Translations under genes and position numbers: made by a program
Notes under the pieces: generated by a model
What the model was told of the DNA's origin: nothing
Databases searched by the model: none
The model's input: the letters and a program-made list of their open reading frames with translations, nothing else
Shown: one piece after another, positions 17,460-25,135 of the stretch
Layout: the number at the start of each line of letters is the position of its first letter
How positions within the stretch are numbered: position 1 is the stretch's first letter
Origin: Janthinobacterium sp. BJB426
GTDB lineage: Bacteria > Pseudomonadota > Gammaproteobacteria > Burkholderiales > Burkholderiaceae_D
Length of the DNA stretch: 64,000 nt
Reading direction: 5' to 3'
Assembly (NCBI RefSeq): GCF_002735705.1
Contig: NZ_PDZL01000013.1
Location: 1 to 64,000, forward strand

Positions 17460-17762
17460 TTAGGGCTGCGTGGCCGGTTTTGCAGCCTTGCCGGCCTTGA
17501 TGGGCTTGACGGAGCCGCCCGCCTGCTCGCACGTGCCCTTGGCAACATAAGTCCATTCGGTCGGCAGGTTGTCCGCCTCCGCCTGGCCCGCGCAGGAATG
17601 CGCGCCATCGGACGAAGCGCAATCGTTCTGCCCTGCCTTGGCCACGCCATAGCATTTTTCCTTGTCGCCAGGGGCGGGACCATCGTGCGCGGCCGCGTTG
17701 ATGGTAGTGCCGGCGCAAAGGCCCGCGAGGGCGGCGGCGATGAGAGCTTGGCGTTTGTTCAT
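17460..17762 (-). CDS. bufA1: Bufferin precursor peptide (DUF2282, BufA1-like)
   Basis: The 100-residue precursor has a signal peptide (about 1-25) and a mature part with four cysteines: Cys37 (EKCYGV), Cys48 (QNDCAS), Cys57 (HSCAG) and Cys78 (KGTCEQ). [15 protein letters not shown] and [13 protein letters not shown] are the hallmark blocks of DUF2282 bufferins. These are ribosomally made, modified, exported peptides that sequester copper. The tail is rich in Lys, Ala and Pro. AGAGGA six bases before the ATG at 17762 fixes the start. It forms an operon with the fused maturation enzyme. A BufD/DoxX protein, often present in such operons, is not in this window. No copper-responsive operator was recognised upstream. 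Confidence 0.85.
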   Translation of the reverse strand: MNKRQALIAAALAGLCAGTTINAAAHDGPAPGDKEKCYGVAKAGQNDCASSDGAHSCAGQAEADNLPTEWTYVAKGTCEQAGGSVKPIKAGKAAKPATQP

Positions 17763-17943
17763 GGTGATTCCTCTTGCTTGGGTCAAAGTAATCGATAAGT
17801 CACGGCACGCCCCATGCTGCGCCATGGGCAACGCGAGGTCATGGGCATCATTTTACTGAATCGGCCGCGCCATGGCGAACCATGGTCAATTAATCAACTT
17901 GGCACAGGAGGGAAGGAAGGCGAAAAGGAAGCAAAAAGGCAGA

Positions 17944-17987
17944 CAAAAACGCCCACTTGCCACCGTCGATGACGGTGGTGTGGGCGT
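17944..17987 (-). terminator. Terminator of yjfB
   Basis: On the minus strand ACGCCCAC and GTGGGCGT enclose an inner ACCGTC/GACGGT stem, followed by TTTTTGT. It lies about 40 bases after the yjfB stop and separates it from bufA1 downstream. Confidence 0.75.
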
Positions 17988-18026
17988 AAGTAGTGCGAGC
18001 GCCAGGCTGGCGCCGCGGGACTGCGC

Positions 18027-18227
18027 TCAGGCGGTCGTGTTGATGCGGTTGCCGAGGTGAGCCGGCAGGCTGGGTGCCGACTGTACCGGTGGCAACGCCG
18101 CCAGCAAGGCCGTGGCAGTCGAGCTTTGGATATCCTGGGCTTTTTTCAGGACAGTCAAGCCGACGGCTTGCCGCGTGCCTGTCTCCGCCATCGTGGTTGA
18201 CAGTTGAGCAATGCTTCCGACGTCCAT
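18027..18227 (-). CDS. YjfB family putative motility protein
   Basis: The 66-residue protein matches the YjfB family: MDVGSIAQLSTTMAETG, then QAVGLTVLKKAQDIQ in the middle and the near-invariant end LGNRINTTA. Members occur in flagellated bacteria and are named putative motility proteins; their molecular role is not established. I use the ATG at 18227, because the family begins there and a GGAG precedes it; an open frame continues 16 codons upstream. A sigma-28 type promoter lies directly upstream and a terminator directly downstream, so it is transcribed alone. Confidence 0.8.
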   Translation of the reverse strand: MDVGSIAQLSTTMAETGTRQAVGLTVLKKAQDIQSSTATALLAALPPVQSAPSLPAHLGNRINTTA

Positions 18228-18255
18228 ACGTTTCTCCAATGAGGTTCTACCCTTG

Positions 18256-18282
18256 TTAACGGATGCCGCCGGCAAACCTTTA
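18256..18282 (-). promoter_or_regulatory. Sigma-28 (FliA) type promoter of yjfB
   Basis: Read on the minus strand, TAAAGGTT (18282-18275), an 11-base spacer and TCCGTTAA (18263-18256) match the consensus TAAAGTTT-N11-GCCGATAA at 13 of 16 positions. It lies 29 bases before the yjfB start. Confidence 0.7.
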
Positions 18283-18284
18283 AC

Positions 18285-18821
18285 TTATTTTTCCAGCTTA
18301 TTTTCCAACTGCAGCAGCAGCCAGGCCAGCACGTGCTCGCGCGCATTCAAGTCGAGCCATTGCACGCCCTCGCGCAAATCGGCCGGCGGCGGGCTGTCGG
18401 ACGCCACGGCGATCACATGCGGGTCATGCGGATATAGGGGTGCCTGCCCCACTTCCGGGCGGAACACTTCCAGCTTGGGGATGGGGTCCGTCTTGAAACC
18501 TTCGACCAGGGTCAGGTCTGCCGGCCCCATGCGGGACAATTGCTGCGCCAGGCTAGGCTCGGGCGCGCCGCGCAGCTCATGCACGATGGCAAAACGGTAC
18601 GGCGACGCCACCAGCACTTCCGCCGCCCCGGCCAGGCGCAGGCGGGCACTGTCTTTTTGCGGCGGTTCCAGCGCCAGGTCATGGTGGCTGTGCTTGACCA
18701 GGTTGACGCGCAAGCCGCGCGCCGCCAGTTCCTTCACCACAAATTCCAGCAGGGTCGTCTTGCCGCTACCGGAACGGCCGATCACACCGAGTACCGGGTG
18801 TGCGGGCATCGCATCGTGCAT
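18285..18821 (-). CDS. mobB: Molybdopterin-guanine dinucleotide biosynthesis protein B
   Basis: The 178-residue GTP-binding protein has the Walker A motif [12 protein letters not shown] near residue 14 and the MobB-type continuation [17 protein letters not shown], near residue 107, is the family Walker B block. MobB helps MobA attach GMP to molybdenum cofactor. I chose the ATG at 18821 with AAGGAG six bases upstream; a GTG two codons earlier is less well placed. No other molybdenum gene is in the window. The gene is bounded by yjfB and the phosphoesterase gene, all on the minus strand. Confidence 0.92.
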   Translation of the reverse strand: MHDAMPAHPVLGVIGRSGSGKTTLLEFVVKELAARGLRVNLVKHSHHDLALEPPQKDSARLRLAGAAEVLVASPYRFAIVHELRGAPEPSLAQQLSRMGPADLTLVEGFKTDPIPKLEVFRPEVGQAPLYPHDPHVIAVASDSPPPADLREGVQWLDLNAREHVLAWLLLQLENKLEK

Positions 18822-18916
18822 GGTCACTCCTTGATTGAGAAGGAATGATTATACGCAGCCCCACGGGCGCGACCATCCGGCACAGGCGCCCTGCATTGCC
18901 CAGCTCATCGCCCAAG

Positions 18917-20380
18917 TCAAGCGCCGCCGGGTTTTCCACCATTCTTCGCGCCGGCGGGTACCTGCCGCCGGCGCCGGCCTGTGGACTTCGGGGCTGTCGT
19001 TCCCGCGGTTTTATTCGCCGTTTTATTATTCACCGCCTGCGCATTCCTGGCCCTGCGCGCCACTTGCCGGTGCGCGGCGATCGCGCCCGCCTCCGCATCG
19101 GACTGGAAAGGGATGGCGGCAGCGGCGGCCAGCTCGCCATCGGGCGGGCAGGCGGACGCCAGCGGGGAAAAATCCTGCGCCCGCACCTCCGCCTCCCATG
19201 CGGCCCGCTGCGCCAGCACAGCAGCGGGCACGGCGGGCGCCGCGCGCGCTTGCGCCAGGGTCAGCACGGCGCCCAGGCCGCTGGCGGCCGCCACGCGCGC
19301 GCCCATCTGGGGCAAGGCGCCATCGGCGGCGCGGCTAAAGCGCTGCAGTATGGTTTTGATGATCGACGTGTGATCGACCACCTCGTGGCTGACGCTGCCC
19401 GGTGCGATCAGCGGCGACACCAGCAGCATGGGCACGCGCACGCCGTAGCGGCGAAACGCGGGGTCGTCGTCCACGGCGGCGGGCGGCGGCACATGGTCGA
19501 AAAAGCCGCCGTGTTCGTCATAGCTGAGGATGAGCAAGGTGCGCGCCCAGGCCGGGCCGCGCGACAGGGCCTGGTAAACCTGCGCCACCAGCGCCTGGCC
19601 GGCGCGAATATCGGCCGGCGGGTGGTCGTCATTGTCAAAGAAATGCGGATCGATCCAGCTGACGGAGGGCAAGGCGCCCGCCAGCGCATCGCCGATGAAG
19701 CCATAGCGGCGGGCGCTGGAGCCGAACGGTTCGTACATTTCCGACGAACGGTAATGGTCGTCCGTCAGCGCCAGGCTCCAGGGCTTCCAGGCGGAATAAA
19801 ATTTCCAGCTCACCTGGGCACGCTCGAGGTGGCGCACGAACGATTTGTTCGCGTACAGGGGCACGCGCTTGCTATCCTTGCTGCCGGCCGCCTTGCCGCT
19901 GATGGCATACAGGCGGTTGGGCCAGGTGGCGCCCGGCACGGAGCTGTAGCAGCGGTCGCAGACACAGAACTCCCGCGCCAGGAAATCGTACATGGGCAAG
20001 TCGGCCCCATTGTAGTAGCCCATCACCAGGTCGATGTCGGGGTCGCCCGGATGCGTTTGCGCATAGTCGTCGATGAAGCCGCCGTTATTGTTTTGCAATT
20101 GCTGCGCCACCGACATGCCCGTATGCGACGGGTCTTGCTGCGGGCCAAAGGCAGTGCGCCGCAAATGGTGCACGGGGTAACTGACGCCCGCATGCACGTT
20201 GGCATGGCTGGCCTGCAAGCCGTCGATGTCGGCGCGCCCGCCTTCCAGGCTCAGGTAGCCAAGCATGTGGTCGAACGAGCGGTTTTCCATCATCAGCACG
20301 ACGATATGGTCGATGCGCGCCAGGTTCCCCAAGCCATGCGCATCAAGCACACCCTCGCCAGCAGCAGCGGCAGCAATCAT
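18917..20380 (-). CDS. Phosphoesterase / phospholipase C-like protein without signal peptide
   Basis: The 487-residue protein belongs to the phosphoesterase family (PF04185) that includes bacterial phospholipases C and acid phosphatases. IDHIVVLMMENRSFDHMLG near residue 29 and SYDEHGGFFDHV near residue 280 are the metal and catalytic blocks. Such enzymes are usually exported by Tat or Sec, but no signal peptide is visible here, only an Ala-rich start. The C terminus (about 435-487) is Lys/Arg-rich and disordered-looking. A very strong ribosome site (GGGGAGGT) three bases before the ATG at 20380 supports this start. Substrate and location are uncertain. Confidence 0.83.
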   Translation of the reverse strand: MIAAAAAGEGVLDAHGLGNLARIDHIVVLMMENRSFDHMLGYLSLEGGRADIDGLQASHANVHAGVSYPVHHLRRTAFGPQQDPSHTGMSVAQQLQNNNGGFIDDYAQTHPGDPDIDLVMGYYNGADLPMYDFLAREFCVCDRCYSSVPGATWPNRLYAISGKAAGSKDSKRVPLYANKSFVRHLERAQVSWKFYSAWKPWSLALTDDHYRSSEMYEPFGSSARRYGFIGDALAGALPSVSWIDPHFFDNDDHPPADIRAGQALVAQVYQALSRGPAWARTLLILSYDEHGGFFDHVPPPAAVDDDPAFRRYGVRVPMLLVSPLIAPGSVSHEVVDHTSIIKTILQRFSRAADGALPQMGARVAAASGLGAVLTLAQARAAPAVPAAVLAQRAAWEAEVRAQDFSPLASACPPDGELAAAAAIPFQSDAEAGAIAAHRQVARRARNAQAVNNKTANKTAGTTAPKSTGRRRRQVPAGAKNGGKPGGA

Positions 20381-20480
20381 CGGACCTCCCCGGCCGCGCA
20401 CACGGTCGCAGCGCCCCTGGTTCGACCAGGCCCCGCCAGTATGGTTCAGCTATGGCGGCATGACCTTGATACGCAACAAC

Positions 20481-21182
20481 TCAATACGGCACGCGGTAGC
20501 GGTAGCCCTTGAAACTGAAGATAGCCGCTTTCGGCTGCAACTTTTCCAGTACCAGGCCGGGCGCCAGCTCCTCGCCTTCGTGGCGCAAGACCTTGTCGAT
20601 CAGCAGCAGTCGGTCGGCCGGATTCTTCGAATAGATATAGCCGCCGATGGCGACCGCGGGGATTTGCCGCTGTATCGGCTCGGGCAAGTCGCGCATGCCG
20701 GGCACGCTCTCTTCCGCTGCAGGCGCAGGTACGGGCACGGCAGGAGCCGGAGCGGGGACAGACGGCGCGGCCTGACCGGGCGACTCCTGCTTCGGTTCCG
20801 GCACGGGCCTGGCATGGTGCACGGGCGCGGCGGTGGCCGCCGGCGGCACGGGCGTGACTTGCGCAACAGGAAGCGGCGCAGGTGCGGGGGCCGCCGGTGG
20901 TGCAGCTGCTGGCATCGGCGCGGGCACAGCCTGGGCCAGCACGGCTGGAACGACAGCAATCGCCGCAGGTGCCGTGGCCGCAGCCTGCCAAGGCTGCCAC
21001 AGCAGCAATGCGGCCGCCACGACTACCGTCACGCCGCCCAGCGCCAGCCAGACGGGGGCGCGCCGCGACGCGCCGGACGCGGCGGCATCATGCAGCTGCA
21101 CTTGCGGTGCGTGGATCGACGGCAGCTCGCCCAGCTGGCGCTCGGCTTGCGATTTTTTCAGTGCTTCAAGTATGTAGGACAT
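20481..21182 (-). CDS. gspB: General secretion pathway protein GspB
   Basis: The 233-residue protein starts MSYILEALKKSQAER and has one membrane helix at about 45-64. A long Pro/Ala-rich periplasmic linker follows (65-160). The C-terminal GspB domain contains AVAIGGYIYSKNP, then RLLLIDKVL and KGYRYRVPY. GspB works with the ATPase GspA to place the type II secretin in the outer membrane and to remodel peptidoglycan. Its start codon lies one base after the gspA stop, with GGGGA as ribosome site inside the gspA end. The other type II secretion genes are not in this window. Confidence 0.9.
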   Translation of the reverse strand: MSYILEALKKSQAERQLGELPSIHAPQVQLHDAAASGASRRAPVWLALGGVTVVVAAALLLWQPWQAAATAPAAIAVVPAVLAQAVPAPMPAAAPPAAPAPAPLPVAQVTPVPPAATAAPVHHARPVPEPKQESPGQAAPSVPAPAPAVPVPAPAAEESVPGMRDLPEPIQRQIPAVAIGGYIYSKNPADRLLLIDKVLRHEGEELAPGLVLEKLQPKAAIFSFKGYRYRVPY

Positions 21183-21183
21183 C

Positions 21184-22818
21184 TTATTTCCCCGCCACCA
21201 TCGCCGTCGCAGCGGGCGCCGCCACGGCAGGAGCTGCGCTGCTCAGGCGCGGCTCCGTGTTATCGCCCAGCTGCATCAGGCGTATGTACGTTTTCGGGCC
21301 CGCCAGGCCATCGGCCCGCAGGTTCTGGCTTTGCTGGAAAGCCCGCAGCTGGCCTTGCATCTCGGCATCAAGCGGCAGATTGGCGGCCGGCGCAGGCAAG
21401 CCCCGCTGTTGCGCCAGGCGCTGCGCCAGCCAGTCCACGTCGGCGCCGCGTGCGCCCAGCGGCACCTCGTCGCGCCAGCTGCGCGGGGCCCGCCAGAAGG
21501 TCGTGAAACCGCCATCGCTGCGCTGCGCCAGCTGGGCCAGCGGCAGGCTTTGCTGCTTGCCGTCCAGCATCAAGGTGGCCATTTCGTCCTGCAAGCGCGT
21601 CAGCAGCGCCAGCTGTTCCCGCCCCTCCCCGTCGCGCAGGGTCAGCAGGGCGGGACGGTCCAGCACGCGCAGCTCGGCGATGCCGCCCCGGCTGTGCAGG
21701 CAGCGCAGGCCGGCGCGGGCGCCCGCCTGGCAAGCGTCGCCGGCCGGCAACTGCTCGCCCCACAGGGCGGCCAGCTGGCGCAGCACGGCGTTGCGGTCCG
21801 GCACGCTGACCGGTGCGGGCACGGATGCGGCGGCAGCCACCACGGCGGAGGCGGCCGGCACGGAGGCGGCCAAGACAGGTACAGCAGGCACGGCGGACGG
21901 GGACGGCATGAAATGCCAGGCCAGCGCGGCCGTGACCAGCGCGCCGGCCAGCACGCCACCGGCCACGTGTGGCCAGCGCAGGCCCCGTCCGGCAACCGGC
22001 GTGCCCTCTTCCGCAAACACTTCCTCGGCGGCGCGGCGCAGTATCTGGCGCGTCACCTGCGGCTGGTTTTCCACGTAGGCGCCCAGCAGCGCGCGGTCGC
22101 ACAACAGGTTGATGCGGCGCGGCACTCCCTTGCTCAAGGCATGGATGTGCGCCATCAAACGCGGCGCGAACGGTGTCTGCGCCGTGCTGCCCGCCACGGC
22201 CAGGCGGTGGCGGATGTAGCTGGCCGTCTCGTCCGCCGTCAGCGAACCGAGGTGATAGCGGGCGATGACGCGCTGCGCCAACTGTTCCAGCTCGGGCCGC
22301 GCCAGCATGGCGCGCAATTCCGGCTGGCCGATGAGAATGATCTGCAGCAGCTTGCGCTCGCTCGTCTCCAGGTTGGTCAGCAAACGCAGCTGCTCGAGCA
22401 CGGCGGCGGACAGGTTTTGCGCTTCGTCAATGATCAGCACATTGTTCTTGCCCTGCGCATGGCTGGCCAGCAGGTGCACATTGATGGCGTCGACATAGCC
22501 TTTCACGCTGGCCACGCCGGGCGCCAGGGCGATGCGGAATTCCTCGCAGATCGACAGCAGCAATTCCTCGACGGACAGTTTCGGATTGAAGATATACGCA
22601 AGCTGGCAGTTTTCCGGAATCTGCTCCATGAAGCAGCGGCACACGGTGGTCTTGCCGGCACCGATTTCCCCCGTCAGCAGCACGAAGCCGCCGCCGCTGC
22701 CCACGCCATACAGCAAATGCGCCAGCGCTTCGCGGTGGCGTTCGCTCATGAACAGGTAGCGCGGATCGGGGGCGATCGAGAACGGCGATTGCTTGAGCTG
22801 GAAATAATGCGTGTACAT
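21184..22818 (-). CDS. gspA: AAA+ ATPase GspA/ExeA
   Basis: The 544-residue protein begins with MYTHYFQLKQSPFSIAPDP. It carries Walker A GEIGAGKTT (about residue 50) and Walker B VLIIDEAQN (about 125), the signature of ExeA/GspA secretion ATPases. A membrane helix follows near 287-305, then a periplasmic part. This ends in a peptidoglycan-binding domain (about 470-525) containing MQGQLRAFQQSQNLRADGLAG. GspA and GspB form a complex that inserts the type II secretin through peptidoglycan. The two genes are cotranscribed with one base between them. Confidence 0.93.
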   Translation of the reverse strand: MYTHYFQLKQSPFSIAPDPRYLFMSERHREALAHLLYGVGSGGGFVLLTGEIGAGKTTVCRCFMEQIPENCQLAYIFNPKLSVEELLLSICEEFRIALAPGVASVKGYVDAINVHLLASHAQGKNNVLIIDEAQNLSAAVLEQLRLLTNLETSERKLLQIILIGQPELRAMLARPELEQLAQRVIARYHLGSLTADETASYIRHRLAVAGSTAQTPFAPRLMAHIHALSKGVPRRINLLCDRALLGAYVENQPQVTRQILRRAAEEVFAEEGTPVAGRGLRWPHVAGGVLAGALVTAALAWHFMPSPSAVPAVPVLAASVPAASAVVAAAASVPAPVSVPDRNAVLRQLAALWGEQLPAGDACQAGARAGLRCLHSRGGIAELRVLDRPALLTLRDGEGREQLALLTRLQDEMATLMLDGKQQSLPLAQLAQRSDGGFTTFWRAPRSWRDEVPLGARGADVDWLAQRLAQQRGLPAPAANLPLDAEMQGQLRAFQQSQNLRADGLAGPKTYIRLMQLGDNTEPRLSSAAPAVAAPAATAMVAGK

Positions 22819-22869
22819 GGAGACCCTGCGGATGAAACGATCAAAATGCGCGGCGGCAAGCCGAACCCC

Positions 22870-23394
22870 TCATCGGGTGCGGGCGGGCGGCAACGGCTTG
22901 TATTTGGCGCAATACACTTTCGCCTTGCTGCGAAAGTAGACGATTTTACTGCCAGGCACGGAACCACGGACAGGAAAGGCGGAATTGTCGAGTTTATTGA
23001 AACGCAGGCCCGACACGCCGCGGATGGCCGGCTCCAGCTTTTCCGGTGTCGAGTCCGCCACCACGCCCATGAAGACGAGGGGACTGGTGTCGTCGCTGAC
23101 GATGACGTCGGTAATCGGCGCGCCCCACAAGGTGGCGTCCGTGCGGAACCAGTAGGCGCCCCCTTCATGCTTGTAGGCGGGGCCGAAAGCCGTCAGCAGA
23201 TAGGCATAAAAGGCCTTGTTGTCGATCTGGTCGATGCACAGCACGGCATTGCCCACCACTTGCCCGAACGTGGACGGCGGCGGCTTTTGCTGCGCCAGCA
23301 CGCCGGACACGGGCGTACCCAGGGCCAGCAGGGCGAACGCCGCCAGCAGGGCCGGCGCACGCCACGGGCGCGACAGTAAGCGACGCAGGCGCAT
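22870..23394 (-). CDS. Uncharacterised exported protein
   Basis: The 174-residue protein has a clear signal peptide (about 1-35, MRLRRLLSRPWR... ending VLAQ). The mature part holds two Cys (VLCIDQ and VYCAKY) and no recognised domain. I chose the ATG at 23394. Its start lies two bases after the stop of a 35-residue Lys-rich protein, so translation is probably coupled. A frame open further upstream would read through that small gene and is discarded. The product may be periplasmic; I do not recognise its family. Confidence 0.68.
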   Translation of the reverse strand: MRLRRLLSRPWRAPALLAAFALLALGTPVSGVLAQQKPPPSTFGQVVGNAVLCIDQIDNKAFYAYLLTAFGPAYKHEGGAYWFRTDATLWGAPITDVIVSDDTSPLVFMGVVADSTPEKLEPAIRGVSGLRFNKLDNSAFPVRGSVPGSKIVYFRSKAKVYCAKYKPLPPARTR

Positions 23395-23396
23395 GA

Positions 23397-23504
23397 TCAG
23401 CGCTTGCGCTCTTCTTTCTTGACCTTCTTGGCTTCCTTCTTTTCCTTCATGGTCTTGGCCGGTTCCTTCTTGGCTTCCTTCTTGCTGTCCTGTGCCTTGC
23501 TCAT
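23397..23504 (-). CDS. Small Lys/Glu-rich protein, 35 residues
   Basis: A short gene encodes 35 residues, almost all Lys, Glu and Ala (starting MSKAQDSKKEAKKE, ending KKEERKR). It has a good ribosome site (GGAG six bases before the ATG at 23504). Its stop is two bases before the start of the exported-protein gene. The peptide should be a highly charged helix or disordered chain. Similar Lys-rich small proteins occur in related bacteria as far as I recall, with no known role. It could also serve mainly as a leader for the next gene. Confidence 0.55.
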   Translation of the reverse strand: MSKAQDSKKEAKKEPAKTMKEKKEAKKVKKEERKR

Positions 23505-23624
23505 TATCTACTCCATACCTGGGCGAAAATGCCTGGGCCATTATGACACTCCCCCATGAAAATGCCACCCGAAAAGCAAAACGGCCGCACAGGGCGGCCG
23601 TTCCAGTCACGCGTCAGCGCACAC

Positions 23625-23909
23625 TCAGTGCAGGCACAGGCGGCGGCGCGTCTTTTCGATCAGCTCCGTATCGTAGGGATACAGGTTCTCGATAAAGAAC
23701 AATTCCGTTTCGGCCTCGTCTTCCAGGCACATTTCGATCATGACCGGACCATCGCTTTCGCGGCCCAGGAAATCCTTCGGCCAGCGGTTCTTGCGGTGCG
23801 TGCGCATCATTTCCATACCCAGCTTAGCCAGCGGCGCCGACACGCCGGCGGCCAGCGCCTCTTGCTGCCAGTCGTCCCAGTACTCGCTCTTTGCTGCCTT
23901 GTCGTTCAT
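23625..23909 (-). CDS. Uncharacterised 94-residue protein
   Basis: The small acidic cytoplasmic protein begins near MNDKAAKSEYWDDWQQEAL and contains KNRWPKDFLGRESDG and MCLEDEAETELFFIENLYP. There is no signal peptide, membrane segment or known motif. GGAAGAG lies just upstream of two successive ATG codons; I use the second, at 23909. It is separated from the Lys-rich gene by 120 bases and is probably monocistronic. I do not recognise the family. Confidence 0.6.
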   Translation of the reverse strand: MNDKAAKSEYWDDWQQEALAAGVSAPLAKLGMEMMRTHRKNRWPKDFLGRESDGPVMIEMCLEDEAETELFFIENLYPYDTELIEKTRRRLCLH

Positions 23910-24136
23910 CATGCTCTTCCAACTCAGGTGTAAAAGGCGGACTTTACTCTTCATGGCGCCCCTTGCCAAGCATGCACACAAGCAACACCACAGCGCGCGG
24001 CGCAGACCAGTCCGAAAAAATTGGCATTAAACAAGGCCAATTTCAATACCATTCGCCCAACATAAAAATCCCTTTATTAACAACAACTTGCAATCACGCC
24101 CTCGGGCATGGCACGGCATCGCACAACGCATTAATT

Positions 24137-24153
24137 AATACCACTTAAATACC
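24137..24153 (+). promoter_or_regulatory. Candidate GntR (NagR-type) operator, direct repeat
   Basis: AATACCACTTAAATACC contains two TACC units 11 bases apart and ends two bases before the -35 box of the nag operon. The TonB receptor gene has the same arrangement at 39330-39346, identical at 12 of 17 positions. Confidence 0.5.
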
Positions 24154-24155
24154 TG

Positions 24156-24184
24156 TTGACAAGCCATCTGGGCGACAATATAGT
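24156..24184 (+). promoter_or_regulatory. Sigma-70 promoter of the nag operon
   Basis: TTGACA (24156-24161) and TATAGT (24179-24184) are exactly 17 bases apart, close to the ideal sigma-70 promoter. It lies 76 bases before the kinase start codon. Confidence 0.78.
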
Positions 24185-24260
24185 GCCTTCAGCTTTTTCG
24201 CCGCCCGACAAATAAAAGAACCGAGACAGGCGCACTCAACCAAACGCGGGACTGCACAAC

Positions 24261-25133
24261 ATGATCGAATACATAATCGGCGTCGACGGCGGGGGCAGCG
24301 GAACCCGCGTACGCCTGGCGCGCCTCGATGGCTTGGAACTGGCGCAGGGACAAAGCGGCCCATCCGGCCTGGGACTGGGCATCGAACGGGCCTGGACCTC
24401 CGTGGCGCACGCCGTCACCCTGGCCTTCCGCGCCGCCGGACTGGAACAGCCATCGTTGCAGCGCATGGCCATCGGCCTGGGCCTGGCCGGCGTGCACAAC
24501 AAGCAGTGGGCCGCCAGCTTCGTCGAACACAATCCCGGCTATGCCTTGGTGGCGCTCGAATCGGACGCCCTGACCACCCTGCTGGGCGCGCATGCGGGCC
24601 AGCCGGGCGCCATCGTGGCCATCGGCACGGGCAGCGTGGGCGAAGTGCTGCACGCGGACGGCAGCCGCCATGAAGTGGGCGGCTGGGGCTTCCCCTCCGG
24701 TGACGAAGCGGGCGGCGCCTGGATCGGCATGCATGCCATCAACCACGCGCAGCAAGTGGTTGACGGACGCGTGCCCGGCAGCGCCTTCGCCACGGCCATC
24801 ATCGACGCCTGCGGCGGCCAGCGCGACGCCATGCAAGTGTGGCTGGCGGCCGCCAGCCAGACCAATTTCGCGCAACTGGCGCGCCTGGTGCTCGAACACG
24901 CGGCCAGCAATGGCGTGGCGCGCAGCATCCTGACGGCTGCGGGCCAGCAGATCGCCCTCATCGCCAGGGCGCTCGACCCGGCAGGCGCCTTGCCCGTGGC
25001 CCTGTGCGGCGGCCTGGCCGCGCCCTTGTCGGGCTACCTGCCGGAGGAACTGTTAAAACTGGTCGTGCCGGCACAGGGCGACTCGGCCGCAGGTGGTCTG
25101 CGCCTGATACGCAAGCACTTGCAGGAGCAATGA
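24261..25133 (+). CDS. nagK: BadF/BcrA-type N-acetylglucosamine kinase
   Basis: The 290-residue protein has the ASKHA-fold phosphate loop GVDGGGSGTRVRLAR at residues 7-21 and a second phosphate motif IVAIGTGSVGE near 116. GGWGFPSGDEAGGAWIG near 139 is typical of BadF/BadG/BcrA-type sugar kinases, including N-acetylglucosamine kinase. It would make N-acetylglucosamine 6-phosphate from imported sugar, feeding NagA. It is the first gene of the operon, and its stop is two bases before the GntR start. Glucosamine as a substrate cannot be excluded. Confidence 0.83.
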   Translation: MIEYIIGVDGGGSGTRVRLARLDGLELAQGQSGPSGLGLGIERAWTSVAHAVTLAFRAAGLEQPSLQRMAIGLGLAGVHNKQWAASFVEHNPGYALVALESDALTTLLGAHAGQPGAIVAIGTGSVGEVLHADGSRHEVGGWGFPSGDEAGGAWIGMHAINHAQQVVDGRVPGSAFATAIIDACGGQRDAMQVWLAAASQTNFAQLARLVLEHAASNGVARSILTAAGQQIALIARALDPAGALPVALCGGLAAPLSGYLPEELLKLVVPAQGDSAAGGLRLIRKHLQEQ

Positions 25134-25135
25134 CC

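Larger units (their letters stand above)
23910..24260 (+). other. Intergenic control region of the N-acetylglucosamine operon
   Basis: This 351-base stretch holds no gene. Its right half is AT-rich and carries the operon promoter (24156-24184), a direct-repeat operator candidate just upstream (24137-24153) and a single AATACC at 24045-24050. The left end includes the upstream region of the divergent 94-residue gene. Confidence 0.7.
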
